Origin: J095 sp964517605
GTDB taxonomy: Bacteria; Chloroflexota; Anaerolineae; 4572-78; J111
Direction of reading: 5' to 3'
NCBI GenBank assembly: GCA_964517605.1
Contig: CAZFCE010000011.1
Coordinates: 1 to 64,000, forward strand
Length of the DNA: 64,000 nucleotides
The notes under the pieces were generated by a model. It was not told the origin of the DNA and did no database searches. It worked only from the letters and a program-made list of their open reading frames with translations. Within the stretch, counting starts at the first letter, position 1. The number at the start of each line of letters is the position of its first letter. A program made the translations under genes and the position numbers. Shown here in pieces: positions 26,885 to 35,968 of the stretch.

Positions 26885-28063
26885 TTACCAGCGCCAATTG
26901 GCTCGATAAAATGCGCCGGCAACCAGGATTAACAATATCAACACCGCGCCCCAAAATCGGCCATCGGCCAGCAGGTTAGAGTCGTTGCTGTTGCCGGTAA
27001 TGGGCAGCGGTTTATCAACCATTTGCTCGCCGGTGGTTTTGGTGGTAACAGCGGTGGTTGTAACCGTGGTGGTGGCGGTGGTAGCGGTTTGGGCCACCAG
27101 TTGAGCGCCGCCCGGCACCGGCCCTACCAGGCTCACGTCATCCAGCGCGTATTCGGCCAGCGCGCCGTTGCCCCATTTGTTCCAGGCCCGGACAAAAAGG
27201 GTAATTTTGGCGTTTTTGGGCGTAATTTGGGCGCTGTATTCCGAGTAAGTGGGGTTGCTAATATCCAGCGATTGTTCCGGCCACGGCAGTTCAACCCAAT
27301 CGGTGGGGCTGATCACCCGCCAATCCGGCCCGCCGCTGGGGTCAATGGCGTATTGCACCCGGTAGCCGTAGCTGCTGGATTCAACGCTGCCAAATTTGCT
27401 GCGGATTTGGCCAAAAATGGTAAGGGTGTACGGCTGGCCCGGTACCACGGCCACGGATTGGTAAATGCCGCCATAGCGGTCTGGCTGCCAGCCTTTATCT
27501 ATGCTGATGCGTTGGGCGCGGTTGCCGGTGTGCACAAAGGCGGGCGCGGTTTCGGGGCTAAAATTAACCACCACCGCTTCATCGGTTTTAAAGTTTTCCC
27601 AACCCTGGCCGGTGCCGTTATCGGCAAAACCGCCTTCAAAATCGCCGTTTTTCAGGATTTGGTCTATTTTGTTCACTTCGACCATTTCAACCGTGGGCGC
27701 GGCAGAAACTTTGGCTACTTTGGCGACGGTGCGCGTGGCGGTGGGCGGCACGGTGATAGGTGTGGCGCTCGGTTCGGGCGTGGGCGGCGCGGTGGCGGGT
27801 TCGCTGGTGGCAGCCTGGGTTGGCTCCGGGGCGGTGGCCTCGGTGGTGGTGGCTGCGGTGGGCGGGGCGGGCGTTTCAGCGGGAACTTCGGTGGCTGCCG
27901 GGATTGCCTCTTGGGACACCTGTTCTTGTTGGGGTTGTTGCGGGGCCGCGTTATTGCGCCGCGAAATAAGGTTAAGGGCCAGCACGCCAACCAGGCAGAT
28001 CAGCGCCAGCACCGTTACCCCAATCAAAATCAATCGCCGTCTATCTTGTAGAATTGTTTGCAT
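26885..28063 (-). CDS. Surface protein with carbohydrate-binding-like domain and C-terminal LPITG sorting-type signal
   Basis: A 392-aa protein with an N-terminal membrane helix (about 12-33), a long Pro/Thr/Ala/Glu linker to about 125, then a beta-rich domain starting LKNGDFEGGF and ending LAEYALDDVSLVG, typical of carbohydrate-binding or jelly-roll modules appended to secreted proteins. A Thr-rich stretch follows, then LPITG, a short polar spacer, a hydrophobic helix (WGAVLILLILVAGAF) and a basic tail (YRANWRW). This order is the standard sortase recognition signal. No sortase gene lies in the window. The N-terminal helix could be a signal peptide or a stable anchor. It lies downstream of the LysM gene on the same strand with its own terminators. 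Confidence 0.75.
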   Translation of the reverse strand: MQTILQDRRRLILIGVTVLALICLVGVLALNLISRRNNAAPQQPQQEQVSQEAIPAATEVPAETPAPPTAATTTEATAPEPTQAATSEPATAPPTPEPSATPITVPPTATRTVAKVAKVSAAPTVEMVEVNKIDQILKNGDFEGGFADNGTGQGWENFKTDEAVVVNFSPETAPAFVHTGNRAQRISIDKGWQPDRYGGIYQSVAVVPGQPYTLTIFGQIRSKFGSVESSSYGYRVQYAIDPSGGPDWRVISPTDWVELPWPEQSLDISNPTYSEYSAQITPKNAKITLFVRAWNKWGNGALAEYALDDVSLVGPVPGGAQLVAQTATTATTTVTTTAVTTKTTGEQMVDKPLPITGNSNDSNLLADGRFWGAVLILLILVAGAFYRANWRW

Positions 28064-28104
28064 GGATTATCTCCAATACCAAAAATTATGTCAACCTTCG
28101 TATT

Positions 28105-28141
28105 GAAAACAAACGCCCCGAATCGATTTCGGGGCGTTTGT
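28105..28141 (-). terminator. Rho-independent terminator after the LysM gene
   Basis: ACAAACGCCCCGAA (28109-28122) pairs perfectly with TTCGGGGCGTTTGT (28128-28141), 5-nt loop. Read on the minus strand the stem ends in GTTTTC, a short T-tract. Confidence 0.75.
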
Positions 28142-28158
28142 GAAAGGTTAACCCAGAT

Positions 28159-29271
28159 TTAGTAACTCCAGGGCGGCGGGATTCTGACAATTTGGCCCGG
28201 CATTACTTCGGCTTGAGGCGGCATTCCATTGGCAAACTGCAAATCTTCTACGGTTGTGCCGCACACGTAGGCAATGCTGCTCAACGTGTCGCCGGGTTGC
28301 GCCATGTAAACATTGGGGCCGTGGGGGTTAATGGGGCCGGTTGGAATAAACAACCCCTGCCCGGCAATAACATGGTACCGGGGGCTAACGCCATTAACAA
28401 AGGCCAAATCCGGTAATTCTACGCCGTAGGCGGTGGCAACTCCCCACAGGGTGTCGCCGGGCTGCACCTGGTAGCAGTAGCCCGCGGTGCCCAGCGCCGG
28501 GTTTATCGGCGGCATAGCGTAACCCTGGTCGCCTTCATCCTGATCCTCGTTGCCATCGGCGGGCGGCGGCGGCGGCGGGGTTTCGGGCGTAGCCGGCGCG
28601 GTGATGGTGTCCGTCGGCGTAACGGGAGCCGTGGGCGAAATGATTACCGGCGGGGTAATGGTGTCTGTTGGCGTAATGGGCGCCACTTCACCCGGAACCG
28701 GCGTGGCTTCAGTAACGGGTGTAGTCGGTTCGCTGCCATCGGGGGCCGGCGTTTGAATGATGATGCCGGTGTCGGTGGTGGGAGCCGGTTCTACGGTGGG
28801 CGCGCCTTCTCCGCCGCTGATTACGGCGGTGGCGGTTACTTCGGTGACTTCCTGAATTTGACCGCCGCCTTGCGCCTGAGCCTGATTGGCTTCACCCGCC
28901 GGGGCTTGCGCCTGGTCGGCGTTAGCCGGAGCCGGGGCTTGGTTGGCATCTGCCGGAGCCTGGGCTTCGCCGGTAACGGCGGCGCTGCCAACTGCCGGTT
29001 GTTCGGTGGTCATTGGGGGAACCTGTGTTTCTTGAGCCGGAGCCGGTTGAGGCTGCACCGGCGGTTGCCCGCCGCCCAAAAATGGCAGCGGCACAAAGCG
29101 CGAAACCAACCAGCAAAAGGCACACAACAGCACCAGCACCACTAAAATTAACAAAACAGTCCGCAGAGGATTGCGTTTTTTGGGCGCTGCGGCCTCGTTT
29201 TCATCCTGCCCCTCGTTGTCATCATACGTGGGTTCATCGTTGTTTTCATCAAAATCCAGGTCAACAGACAT
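28159..29271 (-). CDS. Membrane-anchored LysM protein with two LysM repeats
   Basis: A 370-aa protein with an acidic cytoplasmic N-terminus, one membrane helix (LLILVVLVLLCAFCWLV, about 39-56), a long low-complexity Pro/Thr/Ala/Gln linker (about 65-250) and two C-terminal LysM domains: YQVQPGDTLWGVATAYGVE and YMAQPGDTLSSIAYVCGTT. LysM domains bind GlcNAc-containing polymers such as peptidoglycan. It probably bridges membrane and cell wall. A good promoter (TTGACA-N18-TATACT) lies upstream. Confidence 0.85.
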   Translation of the reverse strand: MSVDLDFDENNDEPTYDDNEGQDENEAAAPKKRNPLRTVLLILVVLVLLCAFCWLVSRFVPLPFLGGGQPPVQPQPAPAQETQVPPMTTEQPAVGSAAVTGEAQAPADANQAPAPANADQAQAPAGEANQAQAQGGGQIQEVTEVTATAVISGGEGAPTVEPAPTTDTGIIIQTPAPDGSEPTTPVTEATPVPGEVAPITPTDTITPPVIISPTAPVTPTDTITAPATPETPPPPPPADGNEDQDEGDQGYAMPPINPALGTAGYCYQVQPGDTLWGVATAYGVELPDLAFVNGVSPRYHVIAGQGLFIPTGPINPHGPNVYMAQPGDTLSSIAYVCGTTVEDLQFANGMPPQAEVMPGQIVRIPPPWSY

Positions 29272-29310
29272 GGCTCCACTCCTTCCAGATATTTATGGAT
29301 ATTATGGTCA

Positions 29311-29340
29311 AGTATACCACGCCATAATAACTTATGTCAA
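29311..29340 (-). promoter_or_regulatory. Sigma-70 type promoter of the LysM gene
   Basis: On the minus strand TTGACA (29335-29340) and TATACT (29311-29316) with an 18-bp spacer, about 40 bp before the start codon. Confidence 0.7.
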
Positions 29341-29413
29341 CCGAGTTTGGCGTTTTTAATTGCCCGCGCCGGGTTGGCGTGGTAATATGCCACAAACAGT
29401 TTAGGGGCGGGTT

Positions 29414-31963
29414 GTGGTTCCAGTTACACTCAAACTCAGAAATTTTATGGCCTACCACCAGGCCGAATTATCTTTTACCGGGATTCATCTGGCGGCGCTA
29501 ACCGGCGAAAACGGAGCCGGTAAAAGCAGCCTGCTCGATGCGATTACCTGGGCCATTTGGGGCCGGGCGCGGGCCAAACGCGACGACGAACTGATTCGGT
29601 TGGGCCAGGCCGAAATGGAAGTGGAGTTTACCTTTGGCCTTAACCACAACGTGTACCGCATTGTTCGCAAACGCGAATCCAGCCGGCGCGGGCGCACCAG
29701 CCTGAGCCTGCACCTGGAAGATGCCGGCGGCTGGCGCACCCTCACCGAACCCAGCGTGCGGGCCACCGAAATCAAAATCAGCCAGTTGATGCGGCTGGAC
29801 TACGACACGTTCATCAACTCCGCGTTTTTGTTGCAGGGCCGGGCCGATGAGTTTACCACCAAACGCCCCGCCGAGCGCAAAAAAATCCTCAGCGATATTT
29901 TGGGGCTGGAACTGTACGAGGTGTACGCCGAACGGGCCAAAGCCCACGCCCAGGCCAAAGAAAAAGAGGCCATATTTGTAACCGCCGAAATCCAGCAAAT
30001 TGAAAGGGAACTGGCCCGCGAGGACGAATACCGGGCGGCGTTGGCTGCCGCCGAGCAGGAAGTGGCCGCCCGCCAAACCGAAGTGCAACAGGCCGAGCAG
30101 CAGCTTGAAGTTTTGCGCACCGAACACCGCCTGCTCAACGACAAGCAGCGCCAACTGGAAGATTTAGAGCACCGGCTCGAAGCGGCCTCCGCCGATTTGG
30201 CCGAAACCGCCGAAGCGGTAGCGGCGGCCCGGTGGGTTATTGACCAATCGCAGGCCATGTTGGCGCGCCGCGCCCAAATAGAAGCCGGGTTGCAGCAGTT
30301 AGCCCAGGCTCAGGCCGCCGTGCAGGATTGGGATAACCGGCTGCTGGAATCGGCCCGGCTGGCCGACCACAAACACGAACTCGACCGCCGGATTCAGGCG
30401 GCCCGCGCCCGGCTGGAAGCCGACCTGCGCGCGGCGGTGACGACCATTAATATGGTACAGCCCAAAGCCGAAGCCTTGCCTCTGGTGCGGCAGCAATTGG
30501 CCGCCACCCAAACCGAACTGGCGCAGTTGGCCGCGCTTGAGGCGCAGCGGCAAAACGGGCGCGACGATTTGAGCCAACTGGGCGAAGAAGCGGCTCGCCT
30601 TGCCGAGCAAAACAAACAACTCAAACTTGAAATGGACGAGATTAAAGAGAATCTCACCCGGTTGCAACAGGCCGGCTCCATTTGCCCGGTTTGCCGGCGT
30701 CCGCTTGATGAAGACCACCGGCACAGCGTGGCCGCGCAAATTACCGCCGCCGGCACGGCCAAAGGCGATTTGTACCGCACTAACAAAAACCGGTTGGCGG
30801 CCATTGCCGAGCAGCAGAAAATGCAGCAGCAAGCCGTGGCTGCCGCCGAGCGCGAACTGCGCCGGCTGCCGCAACTGCAAGGCAAAGCGGCGCAACTTGA
30901 GCAATCGGCGCAAGAAGCCGAGGCGGCCATTGCGGCGCTGGCTCAGGCCGAAACCGACCGCGCCGCCATTCAGCAGCGGCTTGATAACCGGGACTTTGCG
31001 GTGGAGGCGCTGGCCGATTTGGCCGGCATCGAAGCCGAACTGGCGGCGCTGGGCTACAACAAAACCGCGCACGAGCAGGCCCGCGCCCAGGCAGAGCAAC
31101 TCAAGCCGGTTGAGGCCGAAGGTCGCCAGTTGGCCGGCGCGGCAGATCGGGCTAAAGAGGAAGAAAAACGGCTGGAGCGCGAACAGGCTCGCTACGAACG
31201 GCTGCTGCAACAAACCGCCGGCGACCGGGCTAAAGTTGATCAACTAAAGCTGGAAACCGATGGGTTGGCGCAACTGGTGGCGCGGTTGCAAGAGGCCAGC
31301 CAAAATTTAACCAACTTGCAGCGCGAATACCGGTTTGCCCGCGAAAAAGTGGGCATGGCCAAACAAAATTTAAACAACGTGGCCTACCAGGCCAAAGAGC
31401 GCGGCAAATTGCAAGACAAACTCCAGCAAATCAAGGAGTCCGCCGGCCTGTACCGCGAGCTGCAAACCGCGTTTGGGCAAAAAGGCGTGCAAGCCTTGCT
31501 CATTGAAAGCGCCATTCCGGAGATTGAGGATGAGGCCAACCAACTGCTCAGCCGGATGACCGATGGCCGCATGAACCTGCGCTTTGAAACCCAGCGCGAA
31601 GCCAGAAGCTCCGACAGCACCATTGAAACGCTCGATATTCTCATTGCCGACGAAGCCGGCACCCGCGATTACGAACTCTACTCCGGCGGCGAGGCGTTTC
31701 GCATTAACTTTGCCATTCGGATAGCCATTAGCAAGGTACTGGCTCGCCGGGCCGGGGCGCGGCTGCAAACCCTGATGATTGACGAAGGTTTTGGCACGCA
31801 AGATGCGCAAGGCCGCGAGCGGCTGGTTGAGGCCATCAACGCCATTCAGTCTGATTTTGAAAAGCTGATTGTGATTACGCACATAGACGAGCTAAAAGAT
31901 GCCTTTCCGGTGCGGATTGATGTGTGGAAAACCGCCAACGGCAGCCAGGTTTCCATTCGATAG
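29414..31963 (+). CDS. SbcC/Rad50-like SMC-family ATPase
   Basis: A double-strand-break or hairpin-processing ATPase that normally pairs with the SbcD/Mre11 nuclease. The 849-aa protein has Walker A GENGAGKSS (31-39), a Q-loop near FLLQGRADEFT, two long coiled-coil arms, a zinc-hook CPVC at about 423-426, and the C-terminal ABC signature LYSGGEAFRINFAI followed by Walker B TLMIDEGFGTQD. The start is GTG with a GGGGCGG stretch upstream; an ATG 36 nt in lies inside the first conserved strand, so GTG is better. It is shorter than many SbcC proteins (often above 1000 aa), consistent with shorter coiled coils. No sbcD adjoins it. Confidence 0.88.
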   Translation: MVPVTLKLRNFMAYHQAELSFTGIHLAALTGENGAGKSSLLDAITWAIWGRARAKRDDELIRLGQAEMEVEFTFGLNHNVYRIVRKRESSRRGRTSLSLHLEDAGGWRTLTEPSVRATEIKISQLMRLDYDTFINSAFLLQGRADEFTTKRPAERKKILSDILGLELYEVYAERAKAHAQAKEKEAIFVTAEIQQIERELAREDEYRAALAAAEQEVAARQTEVQQAEQQLEVLRTEHRLLNDKQRQLEDLEHRLEAASADLAETAEAVAAARWVIDQSQAMLARRAQIEAGLQQLAQAQAAVQDWDNRLLESARLADHKHELDRRIQAARARLEADLRAAVTTINMVQPKAEALPLVRQQLAATQTELAQLAALEAQRQNGRDDLSQLGEEAARLAEQNKQLKLEMDEIKENLTRLQQAGSICPVCRRPLDEDHRHSVAAQITAAGTAKGDLYRTNKNRLAAIAEQQKMQQQAVAAAERELRRLPQLQGKAAQLEQSAQEAEAAIAALAQAETDRAAIQQRLDNRDFAVEALADLAGIEAELAALGYNKTAHEQARAQAEQLKPVEAEGRQLAGAADRAKEEEKRLEREQARYERLLQQTAGDRAKVDQLKLETDGLAQLVARLQEASQNLTNLQREYRFAREKVGMAKQNLNNVAYQAKERGKLQDKLQQIKESAGLYRELQTAFGQKGVQALLIESAIPEIEDEANQLLSRMTDGRMNLRFETQREARSSDSTIETLDILIADEAGTRDYELYSGGEAFRINFAIRIAISKVLARRAGARLQTLMIDEGFGTQDAQGRERLVEAINAIQSDFEKLIVITHIDELKDAFPVRIDVWKTANGSQVSIR

Positions 31964-32213
31964 GTTGTTTGGGGTGTTGCCACTTTCTGGCGGGTAAAAT
32001 TAGCTTTATGCATAGAGTCTGCTAAAATGCGAAAGTATTGAGGGGGGAAGCTGGTTTTAGTTTCAAAAATAAGGGTAGAAGTTCAATACCCCCTAAATTT
32101 TTACAAAGAAAGGATGTGATGTTTCCCCAACCAGGTTGAATAATTCAGGCTGTACAGATTTTTCTTACTCGTGTCCGTTTAATTGAACTGTTTTATGGAG
32201 GAGATTTTTAGTT

Positions 32214-33524
32214 ATGAAAACTCGTGCAATGTGGATGTTGTCCGTGTTGGCGATTTTGGCGCTGCTGGCCGCTTGCGGCGGTGGTGCAGCTCCCGCGCCC
32301 GCGGAAAAAGCCCCGGAAAAAGCAACTGAAGTTACCCAAAAAGTAGAAGAAAAAGCTACTGAAGCCACCCAAAAAGTAGAAGAAAAAGCTACCGAAGTAA
32401 AAGAAGAAGTTGCTAAAGAAGAACCCGCCGCTCCCGCCGCGACTGAAGCTCCCGCTGCCCCGGCTGGTGAGGCCATCAAAGTGGCCATACTTGCCCCGTT
32501 GAGCGGGCCGGTGCCCACCTTTGGCGTTTCTACCCAGAATGGTGCGGAAATGGCCGTTGAAGAATGGAATGCTAAAGGCGGCGTAGCCGGACAGAAACTT
32601 GAAGCGGTGGTGGCTGATAGCCAGTGTACCCCCGACCCGGCGGTAAACGCGGCGAACAAAGTTATTGAACAAGATAAGGTGCATTACATTGTTGGCGAAG
32701 TTTGCTCCAAAGCCTCTATTCCGATTTCGGAAATTGCCGAAAAGAAAGGCATAGTGCAAATCAGCCCCACCTCCACCAACTCTGCCGTTACCGTTAACCC
32801 GGATGGCTCCACCAAGAATTACATCTTCCGAGCTTGTTTCATTGACCCCTTCCAGGGCCTGGTTATGGCCAAGTTTGCTCTGGGCCAGGGCAAAAAGACC
32901 GCCTTCATTATGTTCGACAAAGGGAACGATTATGTTCTGGGCCTGGCCGAAGCCTTTGAAAAATCGTTCACCGAAGGCGGTGGTAAGGTTGTCGGTAAAG
33001 AATCTTATACCGCTCAGGATACCGATTTCTCCGCCATTCTCACCAAAGTTGCCGACAGCAAAGCCGAAGTGCTGTTCCTGCCCGACTACTACAACATTGT
33101 CAACCTGGTTGGCGCCCAAGCCAAAGAACGCGGTGTCACTGCCATTATGATGGGCGGCGACGGTTGGGACTCCAGCGACCTGGATCTGAAGGCTGCCGAC
33201 GGTGGGTTCTTCTCCAATCACTACTCCGCCGAAGATACTCGCCCCATTGTGCAAGATTTTGTGAAACGCTACGAAGCTAAATACGGTTCAAAGCCTGATG
33301 CGCTGGCTACCTTGGGGTATGACGCCACCAATCTGTTGGTTGCCGCAATTGAAAAAGCGGGCAAAGATGACCCGGCTTTGGTAAAAGATGCTCTGGCTGC
33401 CCTGCAATATGAAGCTGTATCCGGTAAAATCACCTTCGATAAACAGCACAACCCGATCAAGGCCGCTGTTGTAATGAGCGTGAAAGAAGGCAAAGTTTCC
33501 TTTGCCGAGAGCATTGCTCCATAG
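32214..33524 (+). CDS. Branched-chain amino acid ABC transporter substrate-binding lipoprotein
   Basis: Extracellular binding protein of a HAAT-family importer. The 436-aa precursor has a lipoprotein signal (AILALLAACGG, Cys near 21), then a charged, repeat-built spacer (about 30-72) made of units like EKATEVTQKVE, then an Ala/Pro stretch and a type I periplasmic-binding fold beginning IKVAILAPLSGPVPTFG. Other family strings are QNGAEMAVEEWNAKGG and YIVGEVCSKASIPISE. GGAGGAG lies about 10 nt before the ATG. It leads a liv operon; the terminator-like hairpin after it probably lowers permease expression relative to the binding protein. Ligand (Leu/Ile/Val or another amide/amino acid) is not fixed by sequence. 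Confidence 0.9.
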   Translation: MKTRAMWMLSVLAILALLAACGGGAAPAPAEKAPEKATEVTQKVEEKATEATQKVEEKATEVKEEVAKEEPAAPAATEAPAAPAGEAIKVAILAPLSGPVPTFGVSTQNGAEMAVEEWNAKGGVAGQKLEAVVADSQCTPDPAVNAANKVIEQDKVHYIVGEVCSKASIPISEIAEKKGIVQISPTSTNSAVTVNPDGSTKNYIFRACFIDPFQGLVMAKFALGQGKKTAFIMFDKGNDYVLGLAEAFEKSFTEGGGKVVGKESYTAQDTDFSAILTKVADSKAEVLFLPDYYNIVNLVGAQAKERGVTAIMMGGDGWDSSDLDLKAADGGFFSNHYSAEDTRPIVQDFVKRYEAKYGSKPDALATLGYDATNLLVAAIEKAGKDDPALVKDALAALQYEAVSGKITFDKQHNPIKAAVVMSVKEGKVSFAESIAP

Positions 33525-33539
33525 TTCACAGTAGATGAT

Positions 33540-33584
33540 GAAGGGGCGGTCATCAAGAGGACTGCCCCTTCTTTTTCTTTTTTT
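33540..33584 (+). terminator. Intra-operon terminator between binding protein and permease genes
   Basis: GAAGGGGCGGTC (33540-33551) pairs with GACTGCCCCTTC (33560-33571) with one wobble, followed by TTTTTCTTTTTTT. Partial termination here would set a high binding-protein to permease ratio. Confidence 0.85.
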
Positions 33585-33595
33585 CAGGACAGATT

Positions 33596-34699
33596 ATGAC
33601 AACATCTTTTATTCAACGAGTGATTCAAAAACGCTGGCTGGGGAAGATTTTTTTGACCCTAATCGCTTTGTTGGCAGTTTTGCGGATTATTACGGCCATC
33701 CAAGCTAACCCAACGTTGTTTTTGCAACAAGTGGTAAATGGTTTGCAGTTAGGCTTTGTTTATGCCTTAATTGCGCTAGGGTACACCATGGTGTATGGCA
33801 TTGTGCGCCTGATCAACTTTGCGCACGGTGATGTTTTTATGTTTGGTTCATTTGTCAGTTATTACGCGATTACCCGGTTTCGGTTACACATCTGGCCCAA
33901 ACAGGTCATCCCTAATCTACCAGACGGTTTAGTATTAATCATTGGCGCGGTCACCGTCATCATTGTGTCTATGGCGGCCTGTGCGCTGTTAGCCATTGTG
34001 ATTGAACGTATGGCCTATAAACCACTGAGAAATGCGCCCCGCATCTCGGCGCTCATCACGGCCATCGGCGTTTCATTTTTTTTAGAGTATTTTGCTGCCC
34101 TACAATTTGTATTCAGCCCCAACTTTATTACTTATAAACGGCCCATTGATGTGGTGACTTGGGCCATTAGCCCGAATGGTATTACGCCTCTGGTCAGCGG
34201 CGTGGCCCCGCCTGAAGGCTCTATTTTGTTTTCAAATATTGCCTTGATCATCATTCTAACTTCGGTAGCGCTGATGCTGGGGCTACAATTTATTGTGAAA
34301 AAAACCCGTATCGGAAAAGCCATGCGGGCTGTGGCTTATGACAAACAAACTGCCCGGTTGATGGGGATTAATGCCGATGCGGTTATTTCAGTTACTTTTG
34401 CCATCGGCGCGGCTCTGGCTGGAGCGGCTGGAATGTTATACGCCATTGCTTTCCCGCAAATCTTCTTCTGGATGGGGATTATCCCTGGGTTGAAAGCGTT
34501 TGTGGCGGCGGTTTTGGGAGGTATTGGCAATATTCCGGGCGCGTTTATCGGTGCGCTGATTATGGGCCAGGCCGAAGTGCTCAGCGCGGCTTATATCTCC
34601 ACCCCGTTGCGTGACGCGATTGCCTTTAGTATTTTGATTGTGGTGTTGTTAGTCCGTCCCACCGGCATTTTTGGCGAACCGGAACGAGAAAAGGCATAA
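33596..34699 (+). CDS. livH: Branched-chain amino acid ABC transporter permease (LivH-type)
   Basis: Inner-membrane permease, 367 aa, about eight hydrophobic helices. Family strings include GLQLGFVYALIALGYTMVYGIVRLINFAHGD near residues 50-80, RAVAYDKQTARLMGI (the cytoplasmic coupling loop) and GLKAFVAAVLGGIGNIPGA near the end. It follows the binding-protein gene by 71 bp across a terminator and precedes livM by 6 bp. A helix at the N-terminus (about 20-40) before the core is common in this family. Slightly lower GC than the flanking chromosomal genes. Confidence 0.92.
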   Translation: MTTSFIQRVIQKRWLGKIFLTLIALLAVLRIITAIQANPTLFLQQVVNGLQLGFVYALIALGYTMVYGIVRLINFAHGDVFMFGSFVSYYAITRFRLHIWPKQVIPNLPDGLVLIIGAVTVIIVSMAACALLAIVIERMAYKPLRNAPRISALITAIGVSFFLEYFAALQFVFSPNFITYKRPIDVVTWAISPNGITPLVSGVAPPEGSILFSNIALIIILTSVALMLGLQFIVKKTRIGKAMRAVAYDKQTARLMGINADAVISVTFAIGAALAGAAGMLYAIAFPQIFFWMGIIPGLKAFVAAVLGGIGNIPGAFIGALIMGQAEVLSAAYISTPLRDAIAFSILIVVLLVRPTGIFGEPEREKA

Positions 34700-34705
34700 C
34701 CCGCT

Positions 34706-35968
34706 ATGAAAAAAATCTCAAAATCTTCGCTTTGGTTTTTGGGGAGTGCTTTTGTAATTTACGCGCTGCTCCAAATTTTGGTTAGTAGTGATGTCCTTAA
34801 CACGTTCTGGAACACTATTATCCGCCTGGGGGCAGTAATGGCCATTGTGAGCATCGGGCTAAATCTTATTTATGGGTTTAACGGTCAGTTTTCTTTGGGC
34901 CAATGGGGGTTTTACGCCATTGGCGCCTATGCCGCCGCCGATGTAACCTATCGCTGGGACGTTGACAAAACCGCCAATGGTTTGGTGGTGCTTTTATTAG
35001 GCACAATTTTAAGTGGAGTGGCTATTTTGTGGCTCCACCAACGTATCTCAAAAGTACGCGGGCTTGATCCCCTTTCGGCCTTTACCATTTATCTTACGAC
35101 TGTTATCGCGCTGTCTGCGTTTTCGTGGTGGGTGGGCCTTTTGATCACGCCGGTTATAACCGGAATGCTTATGGCCTTACCGTCCGCGGTTTCAATGCAG
35201 ATTGTGTTTATTTTAGGAGTGTTAGGCAGCGCCGTGTTGGCCGCAGAGATAAGCTATCTATTTGGTCTGCCTATTCTCTCGCTCGGTTCCGATTATTTTG
35301 GGATTGCCACTCTGGGTTTTACCATTATCGTAAAGGTCTTACTGGATAACTCTGATACTTTGCTAGGCTTTGTGGAAATGAAGGGCGCACGCGGCATGGT
35401 CGGCATCCCTAAAGTGACCGAACTGTTTTGGGTGTTTTTCTTTCTAATGCTGGTGATCATTCTCGTCCGCAACCTGCTACGCTCAAGCTATGGCCGGGCG
35501 ATTATCTCTGTGCGTGAAGATGAGATTGCCGCTAAAGCGATGGGAATTGACGTTGCCGAGTATAAAATTATCGCTTTTGTCATAGGAAGTTTTCTGGCTG
35601 GATTGGCCGGCGGACTTTATGCCCATATTAACGGCTTTTTACACCCCGATACCTTCAATTTTATCAAATCCTTTGATCCCATGATTGTCATTGTGTTTGG
35701 CGGTCTGGGCAGTATTACCGGCACGGTTTTTGCTGCTTTTGCCTGGGCGTTGGTGCTAGAAGGGGTACTGCGTCTTTTCTTACCGCAAGGGTTTGAAACC
35801 TGGCGCTTTGTGGTTTACCCACTCTTACTGTTGGTCACTATGTTGCTCCGACCCGCCGGTATCTTTGGTCAATTTGAAATTCCGTTCTTGCGTCAGGTGA
35901 TGCCCCCGCCGCGCCCGCGTGCGGCTCAGTCCATCGAGAGCGATTCCATCGCGGAGGTGCGTTCATGA
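34706..35968 (+). CDS. livM: Branched-chain amino acid ABC transporter permease (LivM-type)
   Basis: The second inner-membrane permease, 420 aa, about ten helices. Recognised by AIVSIGLNLIYGFNGQFSLGQWGFYAIGAY near residues 48-77, SLGSDYFGIATLGF, ISVREDEIAAKAMGI (coupling loop) and VIVFGGLGSITGTV. It lies 6 bp after livH and overlaps livG by 4 bp (ATGA), so the genes are probably translationally coupled. The C-terminus has a short Pro/Arg-rich tail (MPPPRPRAAQ), which is unusual but not disruptive. Confidence 0.92.
   Translation: MKKISKSSLWFLGSAFVIYALLQILVSSDVLNTFWNTIIRLGAVMAIVSIGLNLIYGFNGQFSLGQWGFYAIGAYAAADVTYRWDVDKTANGLVVLLLGTILSGVAILWLHQRISKVRGLDPLSAFTIYLTTVIALSAFSWWVGLLITPVITGMLMALPSAVSMQIVFILGVLGSAVLAAEISYLFGLPILSLGSDYFGIATLGFTIIVKVLLDNSDTLLGFVEMKGARGMVGIPKVTELFWVFFFLMLVIILVRNLLRSSYGRAIISVREDEIAAKAMGIDVAEYKIIAFVIGSFLAGLAGGLYAHINGFLHPDTFNFIKSFDPMIVIVFGGLGSITGTVFAAFAWALVLEGVLRLFLPQGFETWRFVVYPLLLLVTMLLRPAGIFGQFEIPFLRQVMPPPRPRAAQSIESDSIAEVRS

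Noticed and set aside
28550..28990. Plus-strand Gly/Val-rich frames opposite the LysM gene
   Set aside because: Mirror image of the Pro/Thr-rich linker of the LysM protein; no ribosome site or domain.
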